64,000 bases of DNA from positions 5,643 through 69,642 of the forward strand of contig JBEKGJ010000023.1 of NCBI GenBank assembly GCA_050012855.1, read 5' to 3'. The position numbers were made by a program, and so were the translations under genes. Under the pieces are notes generated by a model. That model was not told the DNA's origin, did no database searches, and was given only the letters and a program-made list of their open reading frames with translations. This DNA is from JAJXZJ01 sp050012855 (GTDB lineage: Bacteria; Verrucomicrobiota; Verrucomicrobiia; Limisphaerales; J093). Every line of letters starts with the position of its first letter. Positions within the stretch are counted from its first letter, which is position 1. Shown in pieces: positions 54,089 to 63,006 of the stretch.

Positions 54089-55177
54089 ATGGCGCACGTC
54101 AAACTCCATATTCCCGGTCCGGTCGAGGTCAGCGAGAAGACCTTCCAGGCCTTCCGCAAGCCGATGATCGGTCATCGCGGCCAGGGCTTCAAAGACCTCT
54201 ACGCGACCATCCAGCCGCAACTCCAGCAACTGCTCTACACGAAGCAGCTCGTCTATATCTCCACCTCCTCGGCCTGGGGCGTCATGGAAGGCGCCATCCG
54301 CAACCTCGTCGCTAAAAAAGTCCTCAACTGCATGTGCGGGGCGTTTTCGGACAAGTGGCTGGACGTCTCCAAACGCTGCGGCAAGGACGCCGAGGCGCTC
54401 CAGGTGCCATGGGGGTCGCCCATCCGCGCTGAGCAGGTTGACGCCCGACTCGCGACCGGCCAGTTCGACGCGCTCACGGTCATCCACAACGAAACCTCCA
54501 CCGGCGTGATGAGCCCGCTGGCGGAAATCGCGGCGCTCAAGCAAAAGCATCCCAACGTGATGTTCATCGTGGACTCGGTCAGTTCCATGACGGCAACAAA
54601 AATCGAGTTCGATGCGCTGGGCATTGATGTGCTGCTGGCGGGAACGCAGAAGGCCTTCGCGCTGCCGCCGGGCACGGCCCTTTTCGTCTGTTCGCCCGGC
54701 GGGCTGGCGAAGGCCGCGACGATCAAGGACCGCGGCTATTATTTCGATTTCGTCGAGTTCCAGAAGAACGCGGAGCAAAGCATGACGCCGAGCACGCCGA
54801 GCATCGGCCACGTCTATGCGCTGGAATCCAAGCTCGCGGACATTTTCGCCGAGGGCCTGGAGGCGCGCTACGCGCGTCACCGCAAACTGGCGGAACTCAC
54901 CCGCGCCTGGGCGGCCAAGCACGGCTTCGTTCTGTTCCCGGAACCGGGCTTCGAATCGGTCACGCTCACCTGCGTCAGCAACGGCGCCCGGCCGGGCGGC
55001 CGCGTGGTGGACGTGCCGAAGCTGCAGAAGTTGGTGAAGGACCAAGGCTTCCTGATTGACGGCGGTTATGGAAAGATCAAGGGCACGACCTTCCGTATCT
55101 CGAACATGGGCGACGAAACCGAGGCGACGATGAACCAGCTTTATGCCGCGCTCGATCAGGCGATGCAGCAGCTTTGA
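54089..55177 (+). CDS. Class V aminotransferase (alanine-glyoxylate / serine-pyruvate type)
   Basis: PLP-dependent cytosolic aminotransferase of 362 residues. Seen: the opening LHIPGPVEVSEKTFQAFRKPMIGHRG typical of AGXT/SGAT and SerC-like enzymes, VYISTSSAWGVMEGAI near 58, TVIHNETSTGV near 131, FIVDSVSSMTATKIEFD near 154 (Asp that pairs with the PLP pyridine), the Schiff-base Lys in AGTQKAFALPPG near 190, and the C-terminal domain with GYGKIKGTTFRISNMGD near 330. Substrate choice among serine, alanine and phosphoserine cannot be settled. The start is ATG at 54089. It lies alone upstream of the broken tRNA-Phe. Confidence 0.88.
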   Translation: MAHVKLHIPGPVEVSEKTFQAFRKPMIGHRGQGFKDLYATIQPQLQQLLYTKQLVYISTSSAWGVMEGAIRNLVAKKVLNCMCGAFSDKWLDVSKRCGKDAEALQVPWGSPIRAEQVDARLATGQFDALTVIHNETSTGVMSPLAEIAALKQKHPNVMFIVDSVSSMTATKIEFDALGIDVLLAGTQKAFALPPGTALFVCSPGGLAKAATIKDRGYYFDFVEFQKNAEQSMTPSTPSIGHVYALESKLADIFAEGLEARYARHRKLAELTRAWAAKHGFVLFPEPGFESVTLTCVSNGARPGGRVVDVPKLQKLVKDQGFLIDGGYGKIKGTTFRISNMGDETEATMNQLYAALDQAMQQL

Positions 55178-55241
55178 GCCCGGCGGAATCGGCTTGCCAA
55201 AGGCGGCCGGGACCGGTTGAAAAGCGCGTTCGCGGGCGGGC

Positions 55242-55282
55242 GGCTGGGTAGCTCAGTTGGCAGAGCAGAGGACTGAAAATCC
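55242..55282 (+). pseudogene. 5' half of tRNA-Phe (GAA), truncated in the anticodon stem
   Basis: The first 41 nt read as tRNA-Phe: acceptor strand GGCTGGG, TA, D-arm GCTCAGTTGGCAGAGC, then GAGGA-CTGAAAA-TCC with anticodon GAA. The next bases (AGAGACC) cannot complete the stem (TCCTC expected), and no variable loop, T-arm or 3' acceptor strand follows. The gene is therefore cut within the 3' strand of the anticodon stem. It marks a sharp change from core genes to a gene-poor, repeat-containing region. Confidence 0.8.
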
Positions 55283-56357
55283 AGAGACCAGGTTTTTTCC
55301 CCAAGTGGACACACGCGGAATCATCAATACTGACGGGCTTGATTCCCACTTCTGAGTTGTTCAGGTTCGCCTCCATTTGACCCCGAAATGGACCCATTTC
55401 GCGGCATGCAGTATCACATCGCAGTATCATATCGAGGCGAGCAGTTTCCCCCGGTCCTGCCACGAAACCCATCGGGTTGGATCGCCCCAACAGCCGAGGG
55501 AAATGGCCCGTAGAAAAAACGGTCGTGGTCGTTCACCGCCCGGCAGCTTGCCACTCCGCCGCACACAACCCCGAAAATCACCGCGCCACGTGGTGTCAGG
55601 TCCAAAAACTCTGCGGTGAATCAACGTGGAGAGGGGTGAGCACCGCGGCGGGTGAAATTCCGCCTTGAGACGGGGTGCGATTTCGCCAACGGAACGAGCA
55701 ACCAAGAGGGAATCAGGCCGCGGAATCAAGAAGCGGAAAACTGCAGCGGGTGGGGAAAAGGGGGGAGTGGCTGTGACAAAACTTTGCGGAAAATCAAAAC
55801 ACGATCCCCCTGTAAACACAGGCGACAGTCGCTGTTTTCGTCTCCTCAAGAACAGCCGGTTTTGATTTCGATAGGTCCTCGTCAGATCGGGGGTGATGCC
55901 ACTTCTCCGTCCCCCAGAACGCCAATCGGCGCCGGCTCCAGAGCGCAAAAGGCCGTCGGGTCCACAGATGTTCTCCGACCGAGGCAGGAAAAGATCACGG
56001 CTTTTGCCATCTGTCACCTTTCTGCCAGATTCCACGCTCCGGTACACGGGTGGAATGAACTGGTTCCACGTTGCGATGCGGCGGTGCGTGACTGACCGCA
56101 ATTAATCCCCGGAGTGATCGGATTTTCGTGCATGGTGGGCCAAAAACGGCCAGGAATATCCGCCGCCGTGTGCGATGACAATGAAACGGACGACGAAACG
56201 GGGTCATTGTCGTTGCCTGCCCGGTGACCCCGCCATCACCGTTTGACCTCTTCTACGTATTCGGGATTGTCAGTTTCAACCTCCTGTTGGTGAACACCAT
56301 CCAGCGTGAGCTACATCGCACTTCGCAGCCTACGCCCCTGTCGCCTCCCGAATCAGC
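55283..56357. other. Gene-poor stretch downstream of the tRNA remnant
   Basis: About 1.1 kb with no gene I can support. A minus-strand frame at 55427-56101 is open but has no domain, signal peptide or plausible start. A direct repeat GCAGTATCACATC / GCAGTATCATATC lies at about 55410-55436. The segment 56148-56180 (CAGGAATATCCGCCGCCGTG) resembles 63443-63463. Confidence 0.45.
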
Positions 56358-56379
56358 CAGGTAGGGTTTCACCCCATAG
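56358..56379 (+). promoter_or_regulatory. 22-bp dyad element, copy 1 (candidate operator)
   Basis: CAGGTAGGG-TTTC-ACCCCATAG, containing the dyad GGGT-TTC-ACCC. Copies recur at 63401-63422 (inverted) and 63836-63857. With copy 3 the identity extends on the left (CGCCCCTG...GAATCAGC) to about 50 bp. It lies 131 bp upstream of the DUF3309 start. Confidence 0.6.
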
Positions 56380-56510
56380 CGGCTGAACTGCTTTTGGGTT
56401 TCATTCTTGTGTCATGAAAAACAGCCGACTCATCCAACATGGGACGTCAGACAGCGCACAACGACTGCTGGCGGGTCGGCTGGACCTTTTCGGACGTTGA
56501 AAGGAACATT

Positions 56511-56666
56511 ATGTTGGCAACTGTCTTGGTGGTACTGCTGGTGTTGATGTTGTTTGGCAGTCTCCCTAACTGGCCACACAGCCGGAATTGGGGTTATTAT
56601 CCGAGCAGCGGACTGGGCGCGGTCCTGGCGATTGTAGTTGTCCTGCTCTTGCTGGGCAGAATCTGA
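56511..56666 (+). CDS. DUF3309 small membrane protein
   Basis: A 51-residue protein with two hydrophobic segments around a polar WPHSRNWGYYPSSGLG loop, the DUF3309 hallmark (W-P-x-S-x-x-W-G-Y-x-P-S-x-G-L-G), ending in LLLLGRI. It should be an inner-membrane hairpin; the family is uncharacterised but is often found among stress-induced small proteins. I chose the ATG at 56511, preceded by AAGGA about 6 bp upstream, over an ATG at 56439 that would add an unrelated hydrophilic leader. It is downstream of dyad copy 1 and may be controlled by it. Confidence 0.85.
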   Translation: MLATVLVVLLVLMLFGSLPNWPHSRNWGYYPSSGLGAVLAIVVVLLLLGRI

Positions 56667-56911
56667 CGAGGATGTGCGTGAACTGCGGCACGCCAGGGGG
56701 CGTCTGTTCTCCACACCGGGTCTTTGGTGAGCCGTTCGGCTTGCCAGCTCGGCCGTTCAGCGACGCTCGCAACGGGCTGTGCGCTCAAGCGGCGCACACC
56801 AGCTTTGCAATCCGTCACGCCGCATGCCGGCGCAACAGGAGAGTCGGCCCCGCCGTGGTCGTGATGAACGTTATGATGCCATTTGGTCAACGGTCTGGAA
56901 GAAAGACTCCC

Positions 56912-58258
56912 ATGAGTGTGAGAACCACCTGCGCAACGAGATTGCTGCTTTTGCTTCTTTTGATCCTGCCGGCCACGGTGCAAGCGCAATTCAACTACAC
57001 GAACAATAGCGGCAGCATCACCATTACCGGATACACCGGTACCGGCGGCGCTGTGACCATCCCCAATACCGTCATTAACCTGCCGGTTACGCGCCTCGGA
57101 GACAACGCGTTCTCGGACTGTACCAGCCTGACCGGCGTCACGATCCCCGACGGCGTCATCAGCATCGGGGATTATGTATTTTATGACTGCACCAACTTGA
57201 CGAGCATCACGACTCCAAACAGCGTTACCAGCATCGGATACGCAACATTTTCCGGGTGCATCAGCCTAACCAATATCACGATTCCCAACAGTGTCGCGAG
57301 CCTTGGTGACCAAGTGTTTTATGGCTGCACTGGCCTAACCAGTATCACGATCCCGAGCAGCGTTAGCACCATCGGTAGTGCTGCCTTTTATGGCTGCACC
57401 GGTTTATCTAACATTACGATGACGGGGAGTGTCACAAAGATCGGGGACTACGCCTTTGATGACTGCGCAGGTCTGCTCAGCGTAAGCATTCCCAACAGCG
57501 TAACCAGCATCGGCTATGCAACATTCTCTGGCTGCAGCAGCCTAACCAGCGTCACTATCCCCAAGAGCGTCACCAGCATTGGGGACAACGCGTTTTCTTT
57601 CTGCACCAACCTGAGCACAGTCGCGATTCCCAACAGCGTCAGCATTATCGGCGGTGCAACATTCGGTGGCTGTACAAGACTAACCAGCGCCATGATTCCC
57701 AACAGCGTCACCAACATCGGAACAAATGCGTTCTCGGACTGCACCAGCCTGGCCAGCGTAACGATCGGCACCAACGTCACCAGCATCGGGGTCGGAGCCT
57801 TTGGAAACTGCCCCAGCCTAACCAGCATCACGATTCCCAAGAGCGTCACCACCCTCGCTGACCAAGTGTTTTATGGCTGCACCACCCTTACGAACGTCTA
57901 TTTCCAGGGCAACGCGCCGAGCCTTGGTTTAAATGTCTTTTACGGTGCAACCCATGTGACCGTCTATTACCTGCCTGGCGCCACGGGTTGGAGCTCGACG
58001 TTTGATGGGCATCCGACGATGCTGTGGGACGCACAGGTGCAGAGCAATGACCCGAGTTTCGGCGTACGCACCAATCAATTCGGCTTCACCTTCACCGGAA
58101 CAAGCAACCTGACGGTCGTGGTGGAAGCTTGCACGAACCTGGTCAGTCCCGCTTGGTCGCCAGTGGGAACCAATACGCTGACCGACGGCACGGCCTATTT
58201 CAGCGATCCCCAGTGGACGAATTACGCGGCTCGGCTTTATCGCCTGCGGTCGCCGTAA
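56912..58258 (+). CDS. Exported BspA-like leucine-rich repeat protein
   Basis: Secreted surface or adhesion-type protein of 448 residues. A signal peptide (LLLLLLLILPATVQAQ) and a short beta region precede 12 tandem 23-residue repeats (~60-335) of the form VTSIGDNAFSDCTSLTSVTIPNS, the TpLRR/BspA (LRR_5) type. Each carries a conserved cysteine before the SLT turn. The C-terminal ~110 residues start with the usual capping sequence (GATGWSSTFDGHPTMLWD) and end in a short beta domain (ACTNLVSPAWSPVGTNTLTDG). The ATG at 56912 starts the signal peptide; in-frame ATGs 42 bp upstream are possible. Binding target unknown. The repeats are also 69-bp DNA repeats, so copy-number change by recombination is likely. 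Confidence 0.88.
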   Translation: MSVRTTCATRLLLLLLLILPATVQAQFNYTNNSGSITITGYTGTGGAVTIPNTVINLPVTRLGDNAFSDCTSLTGVTIPDGVISIGDYVFYDCTNLTSITTPNSVTSIGYATFSGCISLTNITIPNSVASLGDQVFYGCTGLTSITIPSSVSTIGSAAFYGCTGLSNITMTGSVTKIGDYAFDDCAGLLSVSIPNSVTSIGYATFSGCSSLTSVTIPKSVTSIGDNAFSFCTNLSTVAIPNSVSIIGGATFGGCTRLTSAMIPNSVTNIGTNAFSDCTSLASVTIGTNVTSIGVGAFGNCPSLTSITIPKSVTTLADQVFYGCTTLTNVYFQGNAPSLGLNVFYGATHVTVYYLPGATGWSSTFDGHPTMLWDAQVQSNDPSFGVRTNQFGFTFTGTSNLTVVVEACTNLVSPAWSPVGTNTLTDGTAYFSDPQWTNYAARLYRLRSP

Positions 58259-58299
58259 CCCGCGGCAGTGCTATTTCCACTACCGAAGCACAGAACATG

Positions 58300-58485
58300 C
58301 GGTCAATTCCCAATTTCCGCCCTGGCTTTTCCAACATTTCAACCCGCCATACCCAGTTAAGAGCACCACCACCCCATCAAAACGCCGTATAACCGATCCC
58401 AGAGCGCTTGGCGGTGCACCTGGCGAGCGCTTGAAACGTGGAAATGGGCGCCGATTTAATGAATGGGGGGAAATACTCGGCAACT
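58300..58485. repeat. ~180-bp interspersed repeat, copy A
   Basis: Matches copies B and C over CGGTCAATT...CATACCCAG(T/C)(T/C)AAGAGC...CATCAAAACGCCGTATAA and beyond to AAATACTCGGC. It contains the hairpin core AACCGATCCCAGAGCGCTT, the least perfect of the three. It lies between the end of the LRR gene and the end of the broken GH16 gene. Confidence 0.7.
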
Positions 58486-58498
58486 ATGACCTGGACAT

Positions 58499-59343
58499 TC
58501 ACCGCGCCTTCTTATAGACCCTCACGTAATCGACTTCAAACACATCGGGGAAAACGGCAGTATTCAGTTCAGCCGCATTCGAAGGCACCTCCATGCTCAG
58601 AATCATGTATTCCTCGATATGAGAAATGCCAGTCGTGACCTCATAATGTACTTGTACCCATCGACGTAAAAAATGTATTTCTCCGGGATCCATTCCACTG
58701 CAAACGTGTGAAATCCCTTGCTGACACCCTTTCGGTAGCTCTGCATCCCATGCGTCGATTTTTGATTGGGTCCGTACGCCCAATGCACGTTGTGTGACAC
58801 AATGTCGGTGCCCAGCTTCTTGAAGCACTCCATGATGTCGATCTCTGCACCAAACGTGGCAGGATCTTCCCCCTGGGATATTCGAGACGATTGAATCCAG
58901 AAAGCAGCCCAGATTCCAGACGACTTCTGCAATCTTGCCCGGCACTCGAAATACCCGTACCGGGTCGTCAAGGCCGCTTGCGTGCCGACCGCACCAACGA
59001 GAACGCGACCGTCCTTCTTCAAAGCCAGCAACTTCAGGCAGCCGTTTTCAACTTTGACCGCCTCGCCTGATACGTAACCCAGCGCTCGTGGTCCCACGCC
59101 ACGCACTGCCCATTTGTGAGGGTCGAGTTGGTTCCCATTGAATTGATCTTCCCAAAAGAGCTTGTAACCTAGCTTCTTGGGCGTGTAACGCGTTTGTGTC
59201 ATCGGGTTCTGAGGAGGCCTCTGGCCCATGCACTGCGGCGCAAGAATCAGCCCGATGAAAACAACCATAACTACTGCGACCCGAAACGAATGGCGTTCGA
59301 TCCCTGGCAGAATGCCGGGCGATGGTCCGTACTTTGCGCTCAT
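58499..59343 (-). pseudogene. Frameshifted exported GH16 glycoside hydrolase
   Basis: A third GH16 gene. From the ATG at 59343 the frame gives a signal peptide (ERHSFRVAVVMVVFIGLILAPQCMG), KLFWEDQFNGNQLDPHKWAVRG, TTRYGYFECRARLQ, GIWAAFWIQS, the catalytic signature EIDIME and FAVEWIPEKYIFYVDGYKY. Near 58647 the homology jumps to another frame (YEVTTGISHIEEYMILSMEV, then VFPDVFEVDYVRVYKKAR). A one-base change there ends the first frame at 58603 (LAFLISRNT), removing the last beta strands of the sandwich. It is probably inactive, unless the shift is a sequencing error or is suppressed. Confidence 0.82.
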
Positions 59344-59707
59344 TGGACACTGAGTCATGCGTGACTCACAGTATGACGCGTGATGTTCCGCCCGCAAGAC
59401 TTTTCTCCCGAGGACGCAAGCGGGGTTCGTTCACCATGCAATACGCGGTACGCCTCTGCCCCTTCACATTGCATCTGCGGATTGATGTCCAGGACCAGAG
59501 GCGGATGAATCGAGGTTGATCTGTTCTGTCGGTGCCCGGTTTGCGTGTACCCAGATGAACTGGCTCAACGTGGAATCTGCCGACATGGCTGAGATTCAGC
59601 AGAATGTATCTAAAGAAGCACGCAGGCCACAATTGAAGATACTGTCTTGTGCATAAGACCTTACCCCCAAGCGCAACCCGCGGCAAAGAACCTCATTGAA
59701 GGCCGAT
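59344..59707. other. Spacer, no gene seen
   Basis: Short frames on both strands have no recognisable domain, signal peptide or ribosome binding site. Confidence 0.4.
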
Positions 59708-59896
59708 CTACGCGCCCTGCAATTGCGCTTCCGCCCGGAACCAATTCTTCTGCTCGCAGCCCGCTGGCTGCCCTTCCGCACGCCATATCTCGTAAGCCCT
59801 TGCTTCAATCAACTCATGCGAAGGAGTTGATTTGTGGTTCTTGGCGTCCTGAACGCTCGGACTGGGGCACTTGTTTGCGACTGCTTTTGTAGCCAT
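59708..59896 (-). CDS. DUF2934 small protein
   Basis: A 62-residue protein whose C-terminal half is a DUF2934 domain: HELIEARAYEIWRAEGQPAGCEQKNWFRAEAQL fits the pattern I-x-x-RAYEIW-x-x-(E)G-x-P-x-G-x-x-x-x-x-W-x-x-AE-x-L. The N-terminus (MATKAVANKCPSPS) is a basic, disordered-looking linker typical of this family. Function is unknown; such genes occur in clusters of stress-associated small proteins. I chose the ATG at 59896; an in-frame start 63 bp upstream would add a charged tail without family support. Confidence 0.78.
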   Translation of the reverse strand: MATKAVANKCPSPSVQDAKNHKSTPSHELIEARAYEIWRAEGQPAGCEQKNWFRAEAQLQGA

Positions 59897-60184
59897 ACGT
59901 TTATCTTTCTGAATTTGTTTGTTGTCTGTTTTGAGCCGCCATTGCGGCTCCGATTTCACAGTGCAGGGGATAGCAGGGAGGGACTACCCATACGAATGGC
60001 AGTCGGACACCTGGTACACTTAGCTCCGTTAGAATTGACAACATACACCGTTCACCACGCCCAACAAGATAAATCGCTATAAATCGTCGGCCAAATACCA
60101 GATCCAATAACTGCGAAACAGGGTTAACAGCCTGGCACATAGAGACATCGGCTTGCGTTTCGGTGGCGGATCGGCTTCAACTTC

Positions 60185-60358
60185 CGATGTCTGACCCGCG
60201 CATTCTTGGATTTTCAGCCGGCCACCCAGCGAAGAGTACCACCACCGCATCAGACCGCCGTATAAACGATCCTGGATCGTTTGGCGTACCTTCCTGCGAG
60301 CGGTCAGAAGGTAGAAAGGGCCGGGTTTTTGAAAAAGCCGGGGAACATACTCCGTCGT
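60185..60358. repeat. ~180-bp interspersed repeat, copy B
   Basis: Same family as copies A and C: CCACCCAGCGAAGAG, CCGCATCAGACCGCCGTATAA, then a perfect hairpin AAACGATCC-T-GGATCGTTT flanked by CGCC and GGCG, and ending near AACATACTCC. It lies between the DUF2934 gene and the end of the PHP gene. The starts of copies A, B and C are about 1.9 kb apart. Confidence 0.7.
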
Positions 60359-60418
60359 GCAAAGAGACTCGCTCGCTGCATCCTCTGGGAACGAAACACG
60401 GGATACCTTGGTGCCGCG

Positions 60419-61819
60419 CTACTGCAATTCGATTGGGTTCGCGTAAACCCAAGGTACCCACTGATCCAACAGCTTGAGTTCAGCCTCGACGCGGTATTTT
60501 CCCGGTCCCATTGGCTTCCATTCCAAAGCGCGGCCTGCCTGTCGGTGGACGACTCCGCCGTCCTTGACGATGGTGAAACGGCAGGGCAGGGGCGAGGTTG
60601 CCCGCAAAGTTGTTTCCTTGGAAAATGACAGGGTCTCGCCCATCACCACGGAGCCAGATTGGTTGTGGGCAAGCCACCGGAAACCAGAGGCGTCAGCGAT
60701 CATGTCGAACCCGATGAACACGCGGCCAGCCCGCAAGGAATCCAGAATGGCCGTTTCGCTCAACCCGCGGGCCAGGACATGGGTATTCACAAAACGGGCC
60801 GAGCGCTCGTACGGGTCCAGTTGCACCTGGAAAAGTTTCCGGTTCGGTTCGAGCGGACCCAAAAGCGAGCGCGCGAGGAGCCGCGTAAACCAGTTGAGCT
60901 TGAATTCCTTGAGGGTCTTGGGACTTGTGTCTTCGACCTGGATGGTGCCCGACTCCGTGGAGAAGGCACGGAAACCCACGTTTTGATGGCAGTCGTTTCC
61001 CGCAATGCCGGTGATGTGGCGCGTCCGGTTCAAGTCATCCCAGCGCTGGAGAAATTCGGTTGGCCGATGAAACATGAGCCGGTAAATGTGATCCGGGTAT
61101 TTACGCAAGCTCAGGAAAATATCCGGAAGCAAGCCGCTCAAGTTCTCACCGGTTCGTTTAAAGTCGGTGTGCAGGTTGTAAATTTCCATGCCGGTGAGTT
61201 CGGGCCGGTCCCAATCACGCGGCTCTTCCGGGTGGGCGTAGAACAGTACTCCCTGGTTCTCGATAATCTGCCTCGCCAGCGTGGCGGAATCAGTCCGGTT
61301 GCTCAGCACCACACCACGGTTTACGCCAAACGGCATCATTCCTTCCTTCATCTCGAAACCCGGAATGAAGAGTTTCCCGTCGTGAATGCCGCGCCACTGC
61401 CAGGCGAAATCCGCGCGACCGTCCACCGGATGATCGCTCATGCAGATGAAATCGAGCTCCGCGGTTTCGAGCGCGCGGAGGATGTCTTCGAAAGCGACTT
61501 CGCTGTCGTGGGAGAAATGCGAGTGGCTGTGCAGGATGCCGCGATACTCGTTCCAGCTTTCGTTCACGCTCACAACCTGGCGCTGCGCGCGGAGAGCTTG
61601 CCAGGCCGCTTCTTCCCGTGGGAAGAGAACGAACCTGTGGTAGAGGCTGACCCGCAACCAGAACAAGCCGGCCACGACCGCCAGTATCACCACGGCCACG
61701 GCCAGACGCAATACACAGACAAAGAGCCTGCGTAGCTTTGGACTGGCCGGGGGCCTCTCCCCTCTGCCAGGGGACGAAGAACCCGCCGAGGAGTGGGTGC
61801 CAAGGTCCTGTCCCATTGC
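60419..61819 (-). CDS. Membrane-anchored PHP-domain (CehA/McbA-type) metallohydrolase
   Basis: About 466 residues: one TM at ~33-55 (CVLRLAVAVVILAVVAGLFWL), then a PHP-type metal-dependent hydrolase domain with GILHSHSHFSHDSEVAFEDIL near 97, DFICMSDHPVDG near 123, FIPGFEMKEG near 153 and GIAGNDCHQN near 275 (His/Asp metal ligands), and a C-terminal beta domain (~330-466). PHP enzymes cut phosphoesters or related bonds; CehA/McbA relatives are carboxyl or carbamate hydrolases, so the substrate is open. Several starts are possible (61957, 61876, 61843, 61819). I prefer 61819, with an AGG-rich stretch before it and a normal-length leader to the TM. Repeat copies B and C flank the gene. Confidence 0.78.
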   Translation of the reverse strand, partial: AMGQDLGTHSSAGSSSPGRGERPPASPKLRRLFVCVLRLAVAVVILAVVAGLFWLRVSLYHRFVLFPREEAAWQALRAQRQVVSVNESWNEYRGILHSHSHFSHDSEVAFEDILRALETAELDFICMSDHPVDGRADFAWQWRGIHDGKLFIPGFEMKEGMMPFGVNRGVVLSNRTDSATLARQIIENQGVLFYAHPEEPRDWDRPELTGMEIYNLHTDFKRTGENLSGLLPDIFLSLRKYPDHIYRLMFHRPTEFLQRWDDLNRTRHITGIAGNDCHQNVGFRAFSTESGTIQVEDTSPKTLKEFKLNWFTRLLARSLLGPLEPNRKLFQVQLDPYERSARFVNTHVLARGLSETAILDSLRAGRVFIGFDMIADASGFRWLAHNQSGSVVMGETLSFSKETTLRATSPLPCRFTIVKDGGVVHRQAGRALEWKPMGPGKYRVEAELKLLDQWVPWVYANPIELQ

Positions 61820-62087
61820 CCTGCCTGGTGTGTTTCGACGCATTACGCGATCAATTGGACTAACAATTTCGAGCATAACCCGCCGACCAAGAGAAGCAAG
61901 GCTGAAAAGTACGCCGCGAACGCACTCCACCACAAGGAACAGGAACTGGCCCAGCATTGTCCCCCCTGCCCGGATTCAAGTCACCATAAGCAGAAAGAAC
62001 AGCCGGAGCAGCAGCCGATTGAGTACCAGTCAGTGCCCCACCGCGGCCGCACAATTACCGAAATTCACCGCCGAGTTGCCAATTTTA
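61820..62087. other. Spacer upstream of the PHP gene
   Basis: Probable promoter region of the PHP gene. No separate gene is supported, although the minus-strand frame stays open through it. Confidence 0.35.
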
Positions 62088-62275
62088 CGGTCAATTGTTG
62101 ATTTGCGCCCTAGGATTTCCCGAATTTCGACGCTCCATACCCAGCCAAGAGCCCCACTACCCCGTCAAAACCCCGTATAAACGATCCTGGAGCGTTTGGC
62201 GGTACGCCTGACGATCCGTCAAAAGCTCGGAATGGCCGAGTTGTTAAGCAATCGCAGACAGATACTCGGCCGACA
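62088..62275. repeat. ~180-bp interspersed repeat, copy C
   Basis: CGGTCAATT, CCATACCCAGCCAAGAGC, CCCCGTCAAAACCCCGTATAA, then the hairpin AAACGATCC-T-GGAGCGTTT, GGCGGTACGCC, and ending at AGATACTCGGCCG. Closest to copy A in the left part and to copy B in the hairpin. Confidence 0.7.
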
Positions 62276-62393
62276 AAGAATGCTCGATCATGGGAGAATA
62301 CTCTGTATCCAGACATACCCGGCAGCGAGAAGCAGGAAACTTCGCGGATCACCGAGGTGGTTGAAATACTGACAAAGGTGACCGGATGTGCCG

Positions 62394-62909
62394 CTACGAA
62401 GGAGACTTCCCGTTTTCAGTGTTGTTATGTGAGGCCGAGCGCCGGTGACACCGTTGCTGGTTCAAACACTTCGCCAAGTAGAGAATTATCACGACGTTGA
62501 AGAACATCACGCCCGCGTTGAGGATCGTTGTGTGGTGAGCAAGATGCTGAAACTCCAGCGGCAGGTACATTCCCGCCGAAATCACGGCAAACCACTCGGC
62601 CCAATGCTTGCCATACCATAACCCATAACCTTCCACCAAGCGAATCAGCGTGTAGGCAAATCCCAGCGCGGCGATTTCGCCCACGTGGCGGTTGGTGGCC
62701 TTGGCCACCGATTCAATAAACAGGCGTGTGTAGTGCCGCTCCGGGTTAACCCCGTGCCGGAGCAGGAAAGCATCCGTCGCCGCATGTAAATCGGTATGTC
62801 GCAAAGAAATGATCCCGCAGGCGGCGGCGAGCACGAGAACTCCCTTGGCAGCTTCAAAAAGTGCTATGCTACGCAAAGCCAGTGGCGTCCGCTGCGGCGG
62901 AGCTTGCAT
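62394..62909 (-). CDS. DUF2127 membrane protein
   Basis: Inner-membrane protein of about 171 residues matching DUF2127. Seen: LRSIALFEAAKGVLVLAAACGI (family opening), FIESVAKATNRHVGEIAALGFAYTLIRLVEGYGLWYGKHWAEWFAVISAGMYLPLEF (signature region with G-L-W-x-x-x-x-W-A-E-W) and a last TM NAGVMFFNVVIILYLAKCL. Four hydrophobic segments. Function unknown. I chose the ATG at 62909 over an in-frame TTG 33 bp upstream. It is one of several small membrane-protein genes in this accessory region. Confidence 0.88.
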   Translation of the reverse strand: MQAPPQRTPLALRSIALFEAAKGVLVLAAACGIISLRHTDLHAATDAFLLRHGVNPERHYTRLFIESVAKATNRHVGEIAALGFAYTLIRLVEGYGLWYGKHWAEWFAVISAGMYLPLEFQHLAHHTTILNAGVMFFNVVIILYLAKCLNQQRCHRRSASHNNTENGKSPS

Positions 62910-63006
62910 TTGTTCATATTTTGCCGGCGTGCCTTCGTCCAAGCGAGCCTCAACTGGTTCGAGGCAACCGGATATGGGATGTTCAGTCTATCAGAGTTTA
63001 TACTTC

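Noticed and set aside
55242..55420. Group I intron or split tRNA-Phe
   Set aside because: The break is in the stem, not in the loop. I could not find the 3' half in the next 8.7 kb, and no intron core elements are visible.
55427..56101. 224-codon minus-strand frame
   Set aside because: No domain, no plausible start context, Arg/Pro-rich composition typical of random GC-rich DNA.
57080..57900. Non-coding tandem repeat
   Set aside because: The 69-bp units keep a single open frame and encode a standard BspA-type leucine-rich repeat with a signal peptide.
58300..62275. Integron attC sites with gene cassettes
   Set aside because: The repeats lack GTTRRRY/RYYYAAC core sites, genes do not begin and end tightly at the repeats, and no integron integrase is in the window.
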